64,000 bases of DNA from Methylocystis hirsuta (GTDB lineage Bacteria; Pseudomonadota; Alphaproteobacteria; Rhizobiales; Beijerinckiaceae): assembly GCF_003722355.1 (NCBI RefSeq), contig NZ_QWDD01000001.1, positions 3,525,001 through 3,589,000 on the forward strand, given 5' to 3'. A program made the position numbers and the translations under genes. This document shows positions 32,935 through 41,951 of the stretch, one piece after another. The notes below the pieces were generated by a model. That model saw only the letters and a program-made list of their open reading frames with translations, had not been told where the DNA came from and searched no databases. How positions within the stretch are numbered: the stretch's first letter is position 1; every line of letters begins with the position of its first letter.

Positions 32935-34959
32935 CTATCCCCGCACCCGCACATATTCCCCGGGCGCGTCGCAGATGATCTTGAGCTTGCCGCCGCCGGG
33001 CTGGCGCGCGGGGACTTTCTTGGGCGCCTGCGCCGTCACCCAGGCCAGCCAGTGCGGCCACCAGGAGCCCTTGGTTTCCTTTGCCTTCTTGATCCAGTCC
33101 TCGAAAGCGCCCTTCGGGGGGCCGCCCGTCCAATATTGATATTTGTCTTTGGAGGGCGGGTTGATGATCCCGGCGATATGGCCCGAGCCGCCGAGCACGA
33201 AGGTCACGTCGCCGCCGAAAAACCTCGCGCCGCGAAACACGGATTGCGCCGGCGCGATATGATCCTCCCTGGTCGCGATCTCAAAGACCGGCGCCTTCAC
33301 CTGACGCAAATTGAGCCGAACGCCGTCGATGACCATCTCGCCGCGGGCCAGACGATTTTCGAGATAGCAGCTGCGCAGGTAGAAGGAGTGATTGGCCCGC
33401 GGAATGCGCGTCGAATCGGAATTCCAATACAAGAGATCGAAAGCGGCGGGCTCGACCCCCTTCATGTAATTGTTGACGACATAATTCCAGATGAGTTCGT
33501 TCGGCCGCAGCATATTGAAGGCGTTGGCCATCTTGTAGCCTTCGAGATAGCCGGTGCGCGCCATGCTTTCGTCGAGCGCCGCGAGCCGCGCCTCGTCGAC
33601 GAAAATCTGCAGATCGCCGGCGTCCGAAAAATCCACCTGCGTCGCAAAGAAGGTGACGCTGTCGATGCGATCGTCGCCGGTCGCCGCCATATAGGCGAGC
33701 GTCAGCGCGAGCAGCGTGCCGCCGACGCAATAGCCCGCCGCCGTGACCTTGCGTTCGCCCGTCGCCTTCTCGATCACGTCGAGCGCGGTCAGCACCCCTT
33801 CGTGCATATAGGCTTCAAAGCCCTTCTCGGCCTTGGTCTCGTCGGGATTGACCCAGGAGATGATGAAGACCGTGAAGCCTTGCTCAACGGCCCAGCGCAC
33901 GAAACTTTTCTCGGGGTTGAGATCGAGCACATAGAATTTGTTGATCCAGGGCGGCGTGATGAGCAGCGGCCGCGCATAAACTTCCGACGTCGTCGGCTCA
34001 TATTGAATGAGCTCCATCACGTCATTGCGCCAGATCACCTTGCCGGGCGTATTCGCCAGATCGACGCCGAGTTCGAATTTCCGATCCGCGCTCTGGCGAA
34101 TTTTCAGCACGCCGCCGCCTGCGGAAATGTCTTCCGCGAGCATTTTCAAGCCGCGGACCAGATTCTCGCCCTTGGCGTCCATCGTGGCGCGCAACAACTC
34201 GGGATTGGTCGGCACGAAATTGGACGGCGAGATCGCGCTCGAGATCAGCCGCGTATAAAAGACGGCCCTGGCCTTTGTCTGCGGGTCGAGACCCTCGGCG
34301 CTCTCGACCATGTCGCCCGCCCAGCGCGACGCGAGCAGATAGGATTGCCGCAGCCAGTCGAAGAACGGATTCTCGTTCCATTCAGGCCCCGAGAAGCGCT
34401 TGTCGGAGAGATCCGAGGGGACAATCGGGGCGACATTCTCGCCGCCGTAGCGGCGAAGCGTCTGCCGCCAAATCTCGCTCAACCCGCTGTATAGATCGGC
34501 CTGGGCGACGGCGGCGCGGTCGGGCTTCGACAGCCAATATTCGGCGACGGCGCCGAGAGTCTTGGTGGCGTCGGCGACGCTCGCGGCGAGTTCGCTTCGC
34601 GTTTCGTCGGGATTGGCGCCGCCGATCGCCGCGGCCAGCGCCTTGCGGCCCTCGTCCACGAGCTGCGCCATGTTGTCGGCGATCGCTTCGATATCAAACC
34701 GGGCGAATTTCTCCAGATTGGCGAGCGGCGCGGGAGCTCCGGCGGCCTTGGGCGTCGCGGGCGCGGCCTTTTGCGCTGAAACGCTCGGCGCCGAAGGCTT
34801 TTTCGCCGCAGTCTTTTTCTTGGCCTTGTTCGTGGCCTTATTCCCGGCCTTGCGGGACGGCTTTGCCGGCGGTTCGGACTTGCCGAGCGCCGAAACCTTC
34901 TCCGCCGTTACTCCTCGTTTCCGTTTGGCGGCGGGATCCTGGTCCTCATTTGCGCTCAT
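32935..34959 (-). CDS. phaC: Class I poly(3-hydroxyalkanoate) synthase PhaC
   Basis: A 674-residue polymerase that builds PHB from 3-hydroxybutyryl-CoA on carbonosome granules. The lipase-like box GYCVGG has catalytic Cys411. The N-terminal PhaC domain includes NPFFDWLRQSYLLASRW and the PPWINKFYVLDL stretch; the C-terminal part has the expected HIAPAQSVF and GGSGHIAGIINPP segments with the catalytic His. Unlike the usual 570-600 residues, it carries an extra N-terminal tail of about 80 residues rich in Lys, Ala and Pro (KAGNKATNKAKKK), resembling histone-H1-like or phasin tails. The start ATG has only a short AGG upstream. phaA/phaB are not in the window. Confidence 0.95.
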   Translation of the reverse strand: MSANEDQDPAAKRKRGVTAEKVSALGKSEPPAKPSRKAGNKATNKAKKKTAAKKPSAPSVSAQKAAPATPKAAGAPAPLANLEKFARFDIEAIADNMAQLVDEGRKALAAAIGGANPDETRSELAASVADATKTLGAVAEYWLSKPDRAAVAQADLYSGLSEIWRQTLRRYGGENVAPIVPSDLSDKRFSGPEWNENPFFDWLRQSYLLASRWAGDMVESAEGLDPQTKARAVFYTRLISSAISPSNFVPTNPELLRATMDAKGENLVRGLKMLAEDISAGGGVLKIRQSADRKFELGVDLANTPGKVIWRNDVMELIQYEPTTSEVYARPLLITPPWINKFYVLDLNPEKSFVRWAVEQGFTVFIISWVNPDETKAEKGFEAYMHEGVLTALDVIEKATGERKVTAAGYCVGGTLLALTLAYMAATGDDRIDSVTFFATQVDFSDAGDLQIFVDEARLAALDESMARTGYLEGYKMANAFNMLRPNELIWNYVVNNYMKGVEPAAFDLLYWNSDSTRIPRANHSFYLRSCYLENRLARGEMVIDGVRLNLRQVKAPVFEIATREDHIAPAQSVFRGARFFGGDVTFVLGGSGHIAGIINPPSKDKYQYWTGGPPKGAFEDWIKKAKETKGSWWPHWLAWVTAQAPKKVPARQPGGGKLKIICDAPGEYVRVRG

Positions 34960-35198
34960 GCCCTAAACCTGTCTGTTTTCAAAAGAAGGCGCGCAGCGGC
35001 CGCGTCGCTCTGGTCTAACAAGCGCGCGCTGATGAGAAAAGCTCTGCCGCCCCGCCGCGGGAAGAAGCCTCTAGGCGAGATAAGCTTGAATTATTACAAT
35101 GCAATATCGATCCTTGTCTCGGCGCGCGGAGAGCGATGCCGGACGAATTCGGCGAAAAGGTCGCAAGGGATCTCTCGATCATGCTCGGGAAAACAGTT
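34960..35198. other. Intergenic region between ald and phaC
   Basis: No gene seen in these 239 bases. An AT-richer patch at 35085-35115 may hold the leftward phaC promoter, but no clear box pair was recognised. Confidence 0.3.
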
Positions 35199-36329
35199 TT
35201 ATGCGGCGCCAGCGCTGTCCAGCGCCATGAGCTGCGGCGACAGCGGCAGGCCATGCGCGGCGGCGACGGGCGGCGACAGAATGCGCCCGGCGGAAATTTC
35301 CAGCCCCGCGCGAAGATGCGGGTCCTCCTCGATGGCGCGACGCCAGCCCTTGTTGGCGAGCGCCAGCACGAAAGGCAATGTGGCGTTGTTGAGCGCGAAC
35401 GTCGACGTGCGCGGCGTGACTCCGGGCATGTTGGTGACGCAATAATGCACGACCCCGTCAACGACATAGGTCGGGTCGGAGTGGCTCGTCGGCCGTGACG
35501 TCTCGCAGCAGCCGCCCTGATCGATCGCGACATCGACGATCACGGCGCCGCGCTTCATCGTCGACAGCATGTCCCGCGTGATCAGGATCGGCGCCTTGGC
35601 GCCTGGCGCGAGCGCCGCGCAGATGACGAGATCGGAGCGCTTCACCGATTCGGCGATCGCGGCGCGCGTGGAATAAATGGTGCGCGCCGCGAAACTGAAA
35701 CGCGTTTCGAGACGCCGAAGCGCGTCGGGGTTGCGGTCGGCGACAAGCACGCTCGCGCCCATGCCGAGCGCAATCGCCGTCGCCTGTGCGCCGACGCTGC
35801 CGGCGCCAAGAACGAGAACATCAGCTGGCGGCACGCCCGGCGCGCCCGCGAGCAGAACGCCGCGGCCGCCCGCCTGCTTTTCAAGAAAATGCGCGCCGAT
35901 TTGTGGGGCGAGCCGGCCGGCGATTTCGGACATCGGCGCGAGCAGCGGCAAACCGCCTCCGGGCGCCGTGACCGTCTCATAGGCGATGCAATGCGCGCCG
36001 CTCGCCATCAGCTCGCGCGTGAGTTCAACGTCCGCGGCGAGATGGAAATAAGTGAAGAGCACATGGTCCGGCCGCAAATAAGCAATCTCGCGTCGCTGCG
36101 GCTCCTTCACCTTTACGATCAATTGCGCTGCGGCAAACAGCGCTTCAGGACCATCGACGAGATTTGCGCCCGCGGCGGCGTAGTCCGAGTCAGACAGCCC
36201 CGCGCCCTCGCCTGCGCCGCGCTCGATGAAGACTTCATGCCCCGCATGGGCAAGCTCGGCGACCGAAGACGGCGTCAGGCCGACGCGATATTCGTTGTCT
36301 TTGGTTTCTTTCGGCGCGCCGACACGCAT
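35199..36329 (-). CDS. ald: Alanine dehydrogenase
   Basis: A 376-residue NAD-dependent L-alanine dehydrogenase (pyruvate amination or alanine oxidation). Typical segments are MRVGAPKETKDNEYRVGLTP, the LIVKVKEPQ motif, LFTYFHLAAD, dinucleotide site VLVLGAGSVGAQATAIALGMG, VIVDVAIDQGGCCETSRPTSH, and VVHYCVTNMPGVTPRTST. ATG at 36329 was chosen because GGAG lies 7 bases upstream; the frame can also begin four codons earlier at a TTG. Divergent to the DUF3775 gene. In methanotrophs this enzyme can serve ammonium assimilation. Confidence 0.96.
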   Translation of the reverse strand: MRVGAPKETKDNEYRVGLTPSSVAELAHAGHEVFIERGAGEGAGLSDSDYAAAGANLVDGPEALFAAAQLIVKVKEPQRREIAYLRPDHVLFTYFHLAADVELTRELMASGAHCIAYETVTAPGGGLPLLAPMSEIAGRLAPQIGAHFLEKQAGGRGVLLAGAPGVPPADVLVLGAGSVGAQATAIALGMGASVLVADRNPDALRRLETRFSFAARTIYSTRAAIAESVKRSDLVICAALAPGAKAPILITRDMLSTMKRGAVIVDVAIDQGGCCETSRPTSHSDPTYVVDGVVHYCVTNMPGVTPRTSTFALNNATLPFVLALANKGWRRAIEEDPHLRAGLEISAGRILSPPVAAAHGLPLSPQLMALDSAGAA

Positions 36330-36454
36330 TTCCAGCTCCAAAATACGGCGTCGACTTGGGTAAACATCTCGCCTTGGGGGAATATATGCAAAGGGCGACC
36401 TTTCAAAACAAGGGCGAAGGTCAAGCGCGTTTTCAGAACGGCGGAGAGGAAGAA

Positions 36455-36856
36455 ATGCCGACCATCAATACGGACAAAGTCTGTTTCGTCGTCGTCAAGG
36501 CCCGTGAGCTTGAAAGCGAAGATGAAGGCGTCGAGGCGGACGCGTCGAACGCCACGGACGACGGTTTCGTCAGCGTGTTGACGGAGGACGCGTTCCCCAC
36601 GATTCGCGACGAGGTTTCCTCCTTTATCGAAGCCATGGACATCGACGAGCAGGTCGAGCTCGTCGCGCTGATGTGGGTAGGACGGGGCGACTTCGCCGCC
36701 AGCGAATGGGGCGAAGCTCTCGCGCAAGCGCGAGCCCGGCACGAAGGCGCGACATCGACCTATCTGCTCGGCGTTCCGCTTCTCGCCTCGTTTCTTGAGG
36801 GCGGCCTCGCAGAGTTCGGCGAGAGTTGCGAGCTTTATGCCGCCGACAGGCAGTAA
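36455..36856 (+). CDS. DUF3775 protein
   Basis: A 133-residue acidic protein of the DUF3775 family: MPTINTDKVCFVVVKARELESED, then DEVSSFIEAMDIDEQVELVALMWVGRGDF and LGVPLLASFLEGGLAEFGESC. Function unknown; the family is common in alphaproteobacteria. ATG at 36455 is preceded by GGAGAGGA, which decides it over an upstream in-frame ATG at 36356 lying in the ald promoter region. Confidence 0.85.
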   Translation: MPTINTDKVCFVVVKARELESEDEGVEADASNATDDGFVSVLTEDAFPTIRDEVSSFIEAMDIDEQVELVALMWVGRGDFAASEWGEALAQARARHEGATSTYLLGVPLLASFLEGGLAEFGESCELYAADRQ

Positions 36857-36953
36857 GGGCGCCGCGACGTCGAGAATGCCGGACATGACCTCGATACTAT
36901 GGCGAATGCGACCATATTAACGCTCATGCGGCGAAGCATCGAGGAGATCCCCC

Positions 36954-37292
36954 ATGAATCGCAGGATTTTTGCAACCGCCCTGGCTCTATCCATCGCGGC
37001 CTTTTTCGCCCCCCGATTGGCCTACGCCGAAGATCATCTCGCTGAAGCCATCACCCACACCAAACAGGCGATCAGCGAAGGCAAGGCGGGAAAGGCCGAG
37101 GCGCTGACGATGCACGCGGAAGAAGCCTTGAAACACGCCAAGGCGTCCGAGGCCGAGAAGCCGAACGAGCACACCAAACAGGGCGTTTCGCATCTGGAAA
37201 TGGCCATCGACCACGGCAAGCAGAAGCATGCCGACATCGGGACGAAACACGCCGAAGAGGCGCTGACTCATCTCGAGGCCGCGAAGAAATAG
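36954..37292 (+). CDS. smbP: SmbP-like small periplasmic metal-binding protein
   Basis: A 112-residue exported protein. The signal peptide ends ...APRLAYA; the mature part is a four-helix-bundle-like sequence of about seven-residue repeats rich in His, Lys, Glu and Ala (HLAEAITHTKQAISEGK, HAEEALKHAKASEAEK, SHLEMAIDHGKQKHAD, HAEEALTHLEAAKK). This matches SmbP, first described in Nitrosomonas as a copper-binding periplasmic protein. It would suit a methane oxidiser with heavy copper demand. RBS GAGGAG precedes the ATG, and a strong terminator follows, so it is its own transcript. Confidence 0.88.
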   Translation: MNRRIFATALALSIAAFFAPRLAYAEDHLAEAITHTKQAISEGKAGKAEALTMHAEEALKHAKASEAEKPNEHTKQGVSHLEMAIDHGKQKHADIGTKHAEEALTHLEAAKK

Positions 37293-37313
37293 GACGCGCC
37301 GACCTGACAAGAA

Positions 37314-37347
37314 GAGAGAGCGGCCATCCTGCGGCCGCTCTTTTTTT
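37314..37347 (+). terminator. Rho-independent terminator after smbP
   Basis: Stem AGAGCGGCC (37317-37325) and GGCCGCTCT (37333-37341) with a seven-base loop is followed by seven T residues. It lies 24 bases after the smbP stop. Confidence 0.9.
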
Positions 37348-37371
37348 GCGGCTGCGCATGGCCGGGCGGCA

Positions 37372-38862
37372 ATGACAGCGCCGCCTGGATCGCCTATGGA
37401 CGTCATGGCGGACACGCCCGCCGACGGGCCATTTTTGATGAAGCTTTCCTCCTCGCTGCTGCGCGCCAAATCCATCGAATCGCTGCAAGCCGAAGCCGAC
37501 CGGCCGGGAGGATTCCGTCGCGTGCTCGGGGTCTGGCAGCTCACCGGAATCGGCCTTGGCGGCCTCATCGGCGTCGGGATTTTCGTATTGACCGGCGTCG
37601 TGGCGGCGACTCAGGCGGGGCCGGGCGTCTCGCTCTCTTTCCTGATCGCCGGCGTCGCGAGCGCCGCGGCGGCGCTCTCCTACGCCGAATTTGCCGGAAT
37701 GATTCCCGTCGCCGGCAGCGCCTACACATATGCCTACGCCGTGCTTGGCGAACTCGCCGCCTGGATTATCGGCTGGGACCTCCTGCTCGAATACGCGCTC
37801 GTCGTCGCCGTGGTGGCGATCGGCTGGTCGGCCTATTTGCAGGCGCTGCTCGCGCAATTTGGCCTCGCGCTTCCCGAATGGGCGAGCGGCGCGCCCGGAA
37901 CCGGGTCCGGTCGCGTCATCGATCTTTTCGCCGCGCTCGGCGCGCTTGGCGTCGCCGGCCTGTTGACCCTGCGCATCGAGCTCGGCGCGCGCTTCAACGC
38001 CGCGATGGTGATCGTCAAAATCGCCGCGGCGCTTTTGGTGATCGTCGCGGGCATCCCCTATGTGCGCGTCGAGAATTGGACGCCCTTCATGCCCTTCGGC
38101 TTTTCCGGCGTGGCGCAGGGCGCGGCGGTCGTGTTCTTCGCGGTGTTTGGCTACGACACGCTGACGACCGCCGCCGAAGAAGCCCGCGCGCCGCAGCGCG
38201 ACGTGCCGCGCGCGGTTCTCCTGTCGCTCGTCGTGGCGCTGACGCTTTACATCGCCATGTCGCTCGTGCTTACCGGCATTGTGCGCTACGACACGCTCGA
38301 CAATCCGGCGCCGGTCGCGACCGCTTTTGCGTCGCTCGGCCTGCCCTGGGTCGCTTTCGTCGTGTCGCTTGCGGCGGTCGCGGGCATCGCCAGCGTGATG
38401 CTCGCGTTTCTGCTCGCCTGCGCCCGCATCTGGTTCGCCATGAGCCGCGACGGCCTGCTCCCCGCCTGGTTCGCCAAGCTGCATCCGCGCTTTCACACGC
38501 CCTATCGGCCGACGCTGATCGCCGGCGCGCTGACCGCGCTCGTCGCCGCGCTCTACCCGATCAAGGAAGTGGCGGAGCTTGTGAACATCGGCACGCTCTC
38601 CGCCTTCGTCGTCATCTGTTCGGCGATCATCGTGCTGCGACGCACGCGGCCCGACGTGCGGCGCAGCTTTCGCGCGCCTTTCGTGCCCTTCACGCCGCTC
38701 GTCGGCGTCGGCTTCTCGATCTGGCTATTGTCGCGCCTGCCGACAGTCGCCTGGGAGCGCTTCGCGATCTGGATGGCGATCGGCCTCGTGATTTATTTTC
38801 TTTATGGGCGGCGGCGCAGCCGGCTGGCGGGAGAGACAAAAGAATTATGGTACGGGCGATAA
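37372..38862 (+). CDS. APC-family amino acid permease
   Basis: A 496-residue transporter with 12 or more hydrophobic helices. The APC signature GIGLGGLIGVGIFVLTG is in helix 1, and the conserved loop FAMSRDGLLPAWFAKLHPRF plus FFAVFGYDTLTTAAEEARAPQRDVP mark the cationic amino acid transporter (CAT/YfnA-like) branch. Substrate unknown. The preceding SKSIESLQAE-like segment (AKSIESLQAEA) is typical just before helix 1. Starts at 37372, 37396 or 37438 are all in frame; the first is given. Confidence 0.88.
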   Translation: MTAPPGSPMDVMADTPADGPFLMKLSSSLLRAKSIESLQAEADRPGGFRRVLGVWQLTGIGLGGLIGVGIFVLTGVVAATQAGPGVSLSFLIAGVASAAAALSYAEFAGMIPVAGSAYTYAYAVLGELAAWIIGWDLLLEYALVVAVVAIGWSAYLQALLAQFGLALPEWASGAPGTGSGRVIDLFAALGALGVAGLLTLRIELGARFNAAMVIVKIAAALLVIVAGIPYVRVENWTPFMPFGFSGVAQGAAVVFFAVFGYDTLTTAAEEARAPQRDVPRAVLLSLVVALTLYIAMSLVLTGIVRYDTLDNPAPVATAFASLGLPWVAFVVSLAAVAGIASVMLAFLLACARIWFAMSRDGLLPAWFAKLHPRFHTPYRPTLIAGALTALVAALYPIKEVAELVNIGTLSAFVVICSAIIVLRRTRPDVRRSFRAPFVPFTPLVGVGFSIWLLSRLPTVAWERFAIWMAIGLVIYFLYGRRRSRLAGETKELWYGR

Positions 38863-38909
38863 CGAGCGGCGAATCACCATAGGTTGCCCTGCGAATTTTG
38901 CGGCGGCAC

Positions 38910-40340
38910 TTAAATCGAATCGGGGAAAGCGTTCTCGGGCGCAACCTCGATCGCTAACAAAGCGGCGTTCCTTTTTGCCAAGGTCTCGTGGTAATCTTGC
39001 GCCTCAATATCTTTGAAGAACGGCGCATTCGGCGCGAGTCGTTTGACGGCCACCTCAACATCTTGCAATGCGGCTCTAAAGAACTCTTTGCGGTAGTTTT
39101 GAGCGTTTACACGCACTAGCTCAAATTCCGCGTGTAAGGCCCGTTCAAGTGACGGTGCGTCATCGCTATAAATGATGGCATGCGTGTCGAAAGCGAAAGG
39201 CACGCTAGCGTCGCCGAGTTCACGTATCCGATCCGCAGGGTCAAGTCTCCGCGTCAGTCCGATTTTTACGATATCTCCTCCAAACGAGCCAATGTTTGAA
39301 ATAATATAGACGTATCCTGAACGCGTCTTTTCCGCCATCGCTTGCGCTCTAACCGCTCTTTCATGAGCTTCAGCAAGGTCCTGCTCCAATATCTTTATTT
39401 GTTCGTTGAAGGCATCGAGCTGCTGACCGACGATGCTTCGCGCTTCTGCCCTGGCTTTATCAAGAAGACGTCGATATCGAGCTTCTTCTTCCTCCGCCTT
39501 CTCCATGTCTCTTATTAGCTTTTGCTCTTCGCGCGCTAATCGAGCCGTTTCGGCGCGCTCATCGCGCTCAGCCTTAAGCTTCTCCCGAAATTCATGGGTG
39601 ACGTATAACTCTTCGAGTTTGAGTTGAGCATATTCGCTCGCGACAAAGATAGCGTTGGAGGCATTTAATTTATCAATCTGCGATTGAGCGTTAAGAATGC
39701 GTCTCTCCATCGCATTTACATTATTCCATCGCGTATTGGCGATCGCCGCATCACATTCATTATTGAATGCGCGAAGAGTGAGACGGATGTTTCGGTTGGT
39801 CATGGTTTGACCTTTAGAAGCGCTTCCATCCAACGACCATTTAGTCGTGCAAATTACCGCCGTATTGTCAGATACCATTCCCTTTTGCGCTTCACGTATT
39901 GCTATGATGGCTTTCCTGTATTCCTCGCTGTCGGAGAAATCAAAATGCGGCTCATAGACGCCCATTTCGGCAAACGCGAGCTTTTCGTCAAAGACGGCCA
40001 CTTGGTGCAACAAATGATCGTGGATGTTTTTCTTTTCGCCATATGAGATGCGCAAGGTTTCTATTTCTTGCTGCCATCGCCTTGTTTCGCTTTCTAGGCG
40101 TGCGATTTCTTCGTCCAGGTCAGTGATCGGCTTCAATCGGGCGGCGATCGGCTGCAACCGAGCTTCGTAGTTTCGGATTTGGGCGGCGGAAGCTTCAGAT
40201 TCTTCTCGGCGCAACTTCTTCTCTATCGTAAGTCTGGATACAAGAAGCACGAGCAAGCAACAGAGAACCACTATCAGAACGCCAATCCCTACGGCAATAT
40301 AATAAAGTGGCGGCATAAACCCATCCCCCGCATTTTCCAT
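38910..40340 (-). CDS. Membrane-anchored DUF4041/GIY-YIG (T5orf172-type) protein
   Basis: A 476-residue protein with four parts. One N-terminal membrane helix (about 10-36; IAVGIGVLIVVLCCLLVLLV) is followed by a coiled coil. A DUF4041-like middle part follows (TTKWSLDGSASKGQTMTNRNIRLTLR). A long charged coiled coil runs to about 340, then a C-terminal T5orf172/GIY-YIG nuclease domain: SGYVYIISN, VKIGLTRRLDPADRI, ALHAEFELVRV, and RKEFF. The family is seen on phages and mobile elements as well as chromosomes; function unproven. Lower GC than neighbours suggests acquisition. ATG at 40316 (after GGGGG) is an alternative start. It is flanked by an empty 363-base region. Confidence 0.8.
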   Translation of the reverse strand: MENAGDGFMPPLYYIAVGIGVLIVVLCCLLVLLVSRLTIEKKLRREESEASAAQIRNYEARLQPIAARLKPITDLDEEIARLESETRRWQQEIETLRISYGEKKNIHDHLLHQVAVFDEKLAFAEMGVYEPHFDFSDSEEYRKAIIAIREAQKGMVSDNTAVICTTKWSLDGSASKGQTMTNRNIRLTLRAFNNECDAAIANTRWNNVNAMERRILNAQSQIDKLNASNAIFVASEYAQLKLEELYVTHEFREKLKAERDERAETARLAREEQKLIRDMEKAEEEEARYRRLLDKARAEARSIVGQQLDAFNEQIKILEQDLAEAHERAVRAQAMAEKTRSGYVYIISNIGSFGGDIVKIGLTRRLDPADRIRELGDASVPFAFDTHAIIYSDDAPSLERALHAEFELVRVNAQNYRKEFFRAALQDVEVAVKRLAPNAPFFKDIEAQDYHETLAKRNAALLAIEVAPENAFPDSI

Positions 40341-40703
40341 TCATGGTCGGGGAGCAAGCGTGAACAGTCAATCCACTTTAAAAAAAGTGTGTGCGCAGCG
40401 CGGTTCCAATTTTTATCAAAGGCCTCTTCAACAATCGACGGAAGTGCTCAGAACGCTATGAAGCACGTGATAGAACTTTGAAGACCAAATATTGCGAAGA
40501 CGAACCTTCAGTAACACTTAGAGACCTCCGCCACGACCAAGAAACTTCGTTATTCATCAGCATCCGTTGTCTTAAGGACTACCCTGACCATGTGCGGCAA
40601 CACAGCCGACTGGCGCTGGGCGTCAACGCGCAGCAAGACCGCCGGCAAAATTCGCATTTATGAGGCGCAAGCGAGTTTCCTCACGCCATCACGAAAGATG
40701 CGT
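40341..40703. other. Intergenic region upstream of the GIY-YIG gene
   Basis: No supported gene. Composition is AT-richer than the window and matches the adjacent GIY-YIG gene, so it probably belongs to the same acquired segment. Short frames on the plus strand here have no ribosome site or recognisable sequence. Confidence 0.4.
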
Positions 40704-41951
40704 TCAATTGGTCGTCGTCGCCAGTTCCGCCGCTCTATCCCCTGATCGTATCGAACCTTCGATCGTCGCCGGCAGGCCGGTGTTCGTCCAGTCGCCGGCA
40801 AGCCACAGATTGTCCCAGAGCGTCTTCGCATCGGGCCGGCGCTTCTCCTGCGCCGGCGTCGCGGCGAAGGTGGCGCGCTTCTCCTTCACGATCTGCCAGG
40901 GCGGCAACGCCGCCGGGAGGCCCGTCGCGGCGGACACCTCAGCCCAGATTTTTTCCGCAAGCGCTTCGCGCGGATCGTCGATCAGCCGGTCGGCGCCGCT
41001 GATCGTCACCGAGAGGCGATCGTCGAAGGCGAAGAGCCATTCGGTGAGCGTGCCGATCATGCCGAGAAGCAGCGGCTGGCCCGGCGGCGGCGCGCTCTTG
41101 AAATGCGCGTTGAGAATCGCGCGAAAATCGTCCGGCGCGACGAGACCGGGGAGAAGCTCCTGCGCGATCCACGGCGGCGTCGCGAGAATGACCGCGTCGC
41201 CTTTTTCAAGCATCACTTCCGCGTCGCCGAAACGCAGCGCAGCGACGCGAGAGTCATCAAAAGAGAGTTTGCGCAGGCGCGCCCCGAAGCGCGGCTCGAC
41301 GCCTTTGGCGCGAAGCGTGCGCAGCGCCGGCTCGATGAAGGCGTCGCCGAGGCCGCCTTTGGCGACCATGGGGCGGCAGGCGTCGCCGCCCGCCGCGAGC
41401 GTCTCGCGCAGCACGGCGCCCGCGAGCGTGGCGGACGCCTCTTCAGGCTCGGTGTTCAAAGCGGAGAGCAGAACCGGTCGCCAAAGCTTCTCCCACAGCG
41501 GGCCATGGCAACGCATGGTGTCGCCGATGGTCGCGCCATCCTTCGCGAAGAGAAGCTTTCCGGCGCCGAGATAGTCGAGCGGCCCCGTGCCGGGAACGCG
41601 GCGGTCGGCGACAAACACCCACCAGGGAATGCGCGAGGCGTTCGGGCGCAGCGTCCAGCGCTCGGCCGTGCGCGCATCGAGAAAGTCGAAGGCGCATTCG
41701 CTGGGACCGATGAGCGCGTCGCTCGCGCCGATGCGCTTGGCGTAATCCCGCGCCGCCCGATTGCCCGAGAGCAGCAAATGATTGCCGTTGTCGATCGTCA
41801 GGCCGAGCGAAGCGTCGAAATAGGAGCGGCAGCGTCCGCCGGCCATGCGCGCGGCTTCATAAAGCGCGACGCGCCGTCCGGCATCGGCAAGGCGCAGCGC
41901 GCAAGCGAGCCCCGCGAGGCCCGCGCCGACGACATGAACCGTTTCGCTCAC
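40704..41951 (-). CDS. hpnE: HpnE: FAD-dependent hydroxysqualene reductase/desaturase-like enzyme
   Basis: A 415-residue flavoprotein with an N-terminal Rossmann motif VVGAGLAGLACALRLADAGRRVALYEAA and AGGRC, plus the C-terminal FAD motif WLAGDWTNTGLPATIEGSIRSG. HpnE reduces hydroxysqualene to squalene, the third step of the HpnCDE pathway from two farnesyl diphosphates. It overlaps hpnD by four bases (ATGA), giving a tightly coupled operon. Squalene-hopene cyclase is not in the window. Confidence 0.94.
   Translation of the reverse strand: MSETVHVVGAGLAGLACALRLADAGRRVALYEAARMAGGRCRSYFDASLGLTIDNGNHLLLSGNRAARDYAKRIGASDALIGPSECAFDFLDARTAERWTLRPNASRIPWWVFVADRRVPGTGPLDYLGAGKLLFAKDGATIGDTMRCHGPLWEKLWRPVLLSALNTEPEEASATLAGAVLRETLAAGGDACRPMVAKGGLGDAFIEPALRTLRAKGVEPRFGARLRKLSFDDSRVAALRFGDAEVMLEKGDAVILATPPWIAQELLPGLVAPDDFRAILNAHFKSAPPPGQPLLLGMIGTLTEWLFAFDDRLSVTISGADRLIDDPREALAEKIWAEVSAATGLPAALPPWQIVKEKRATFAATPAQEKRRPDAKTLWDNLWLAGDWTNTGLPATIEGSIRSGDRAAELATTTN

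Noticed and set aside
40391..40663. 90-codon plus-strand frame beside the GIY-YIG gene
   Set aside because: No ribosome site and no recognisable sequence; low-complexity charged content.
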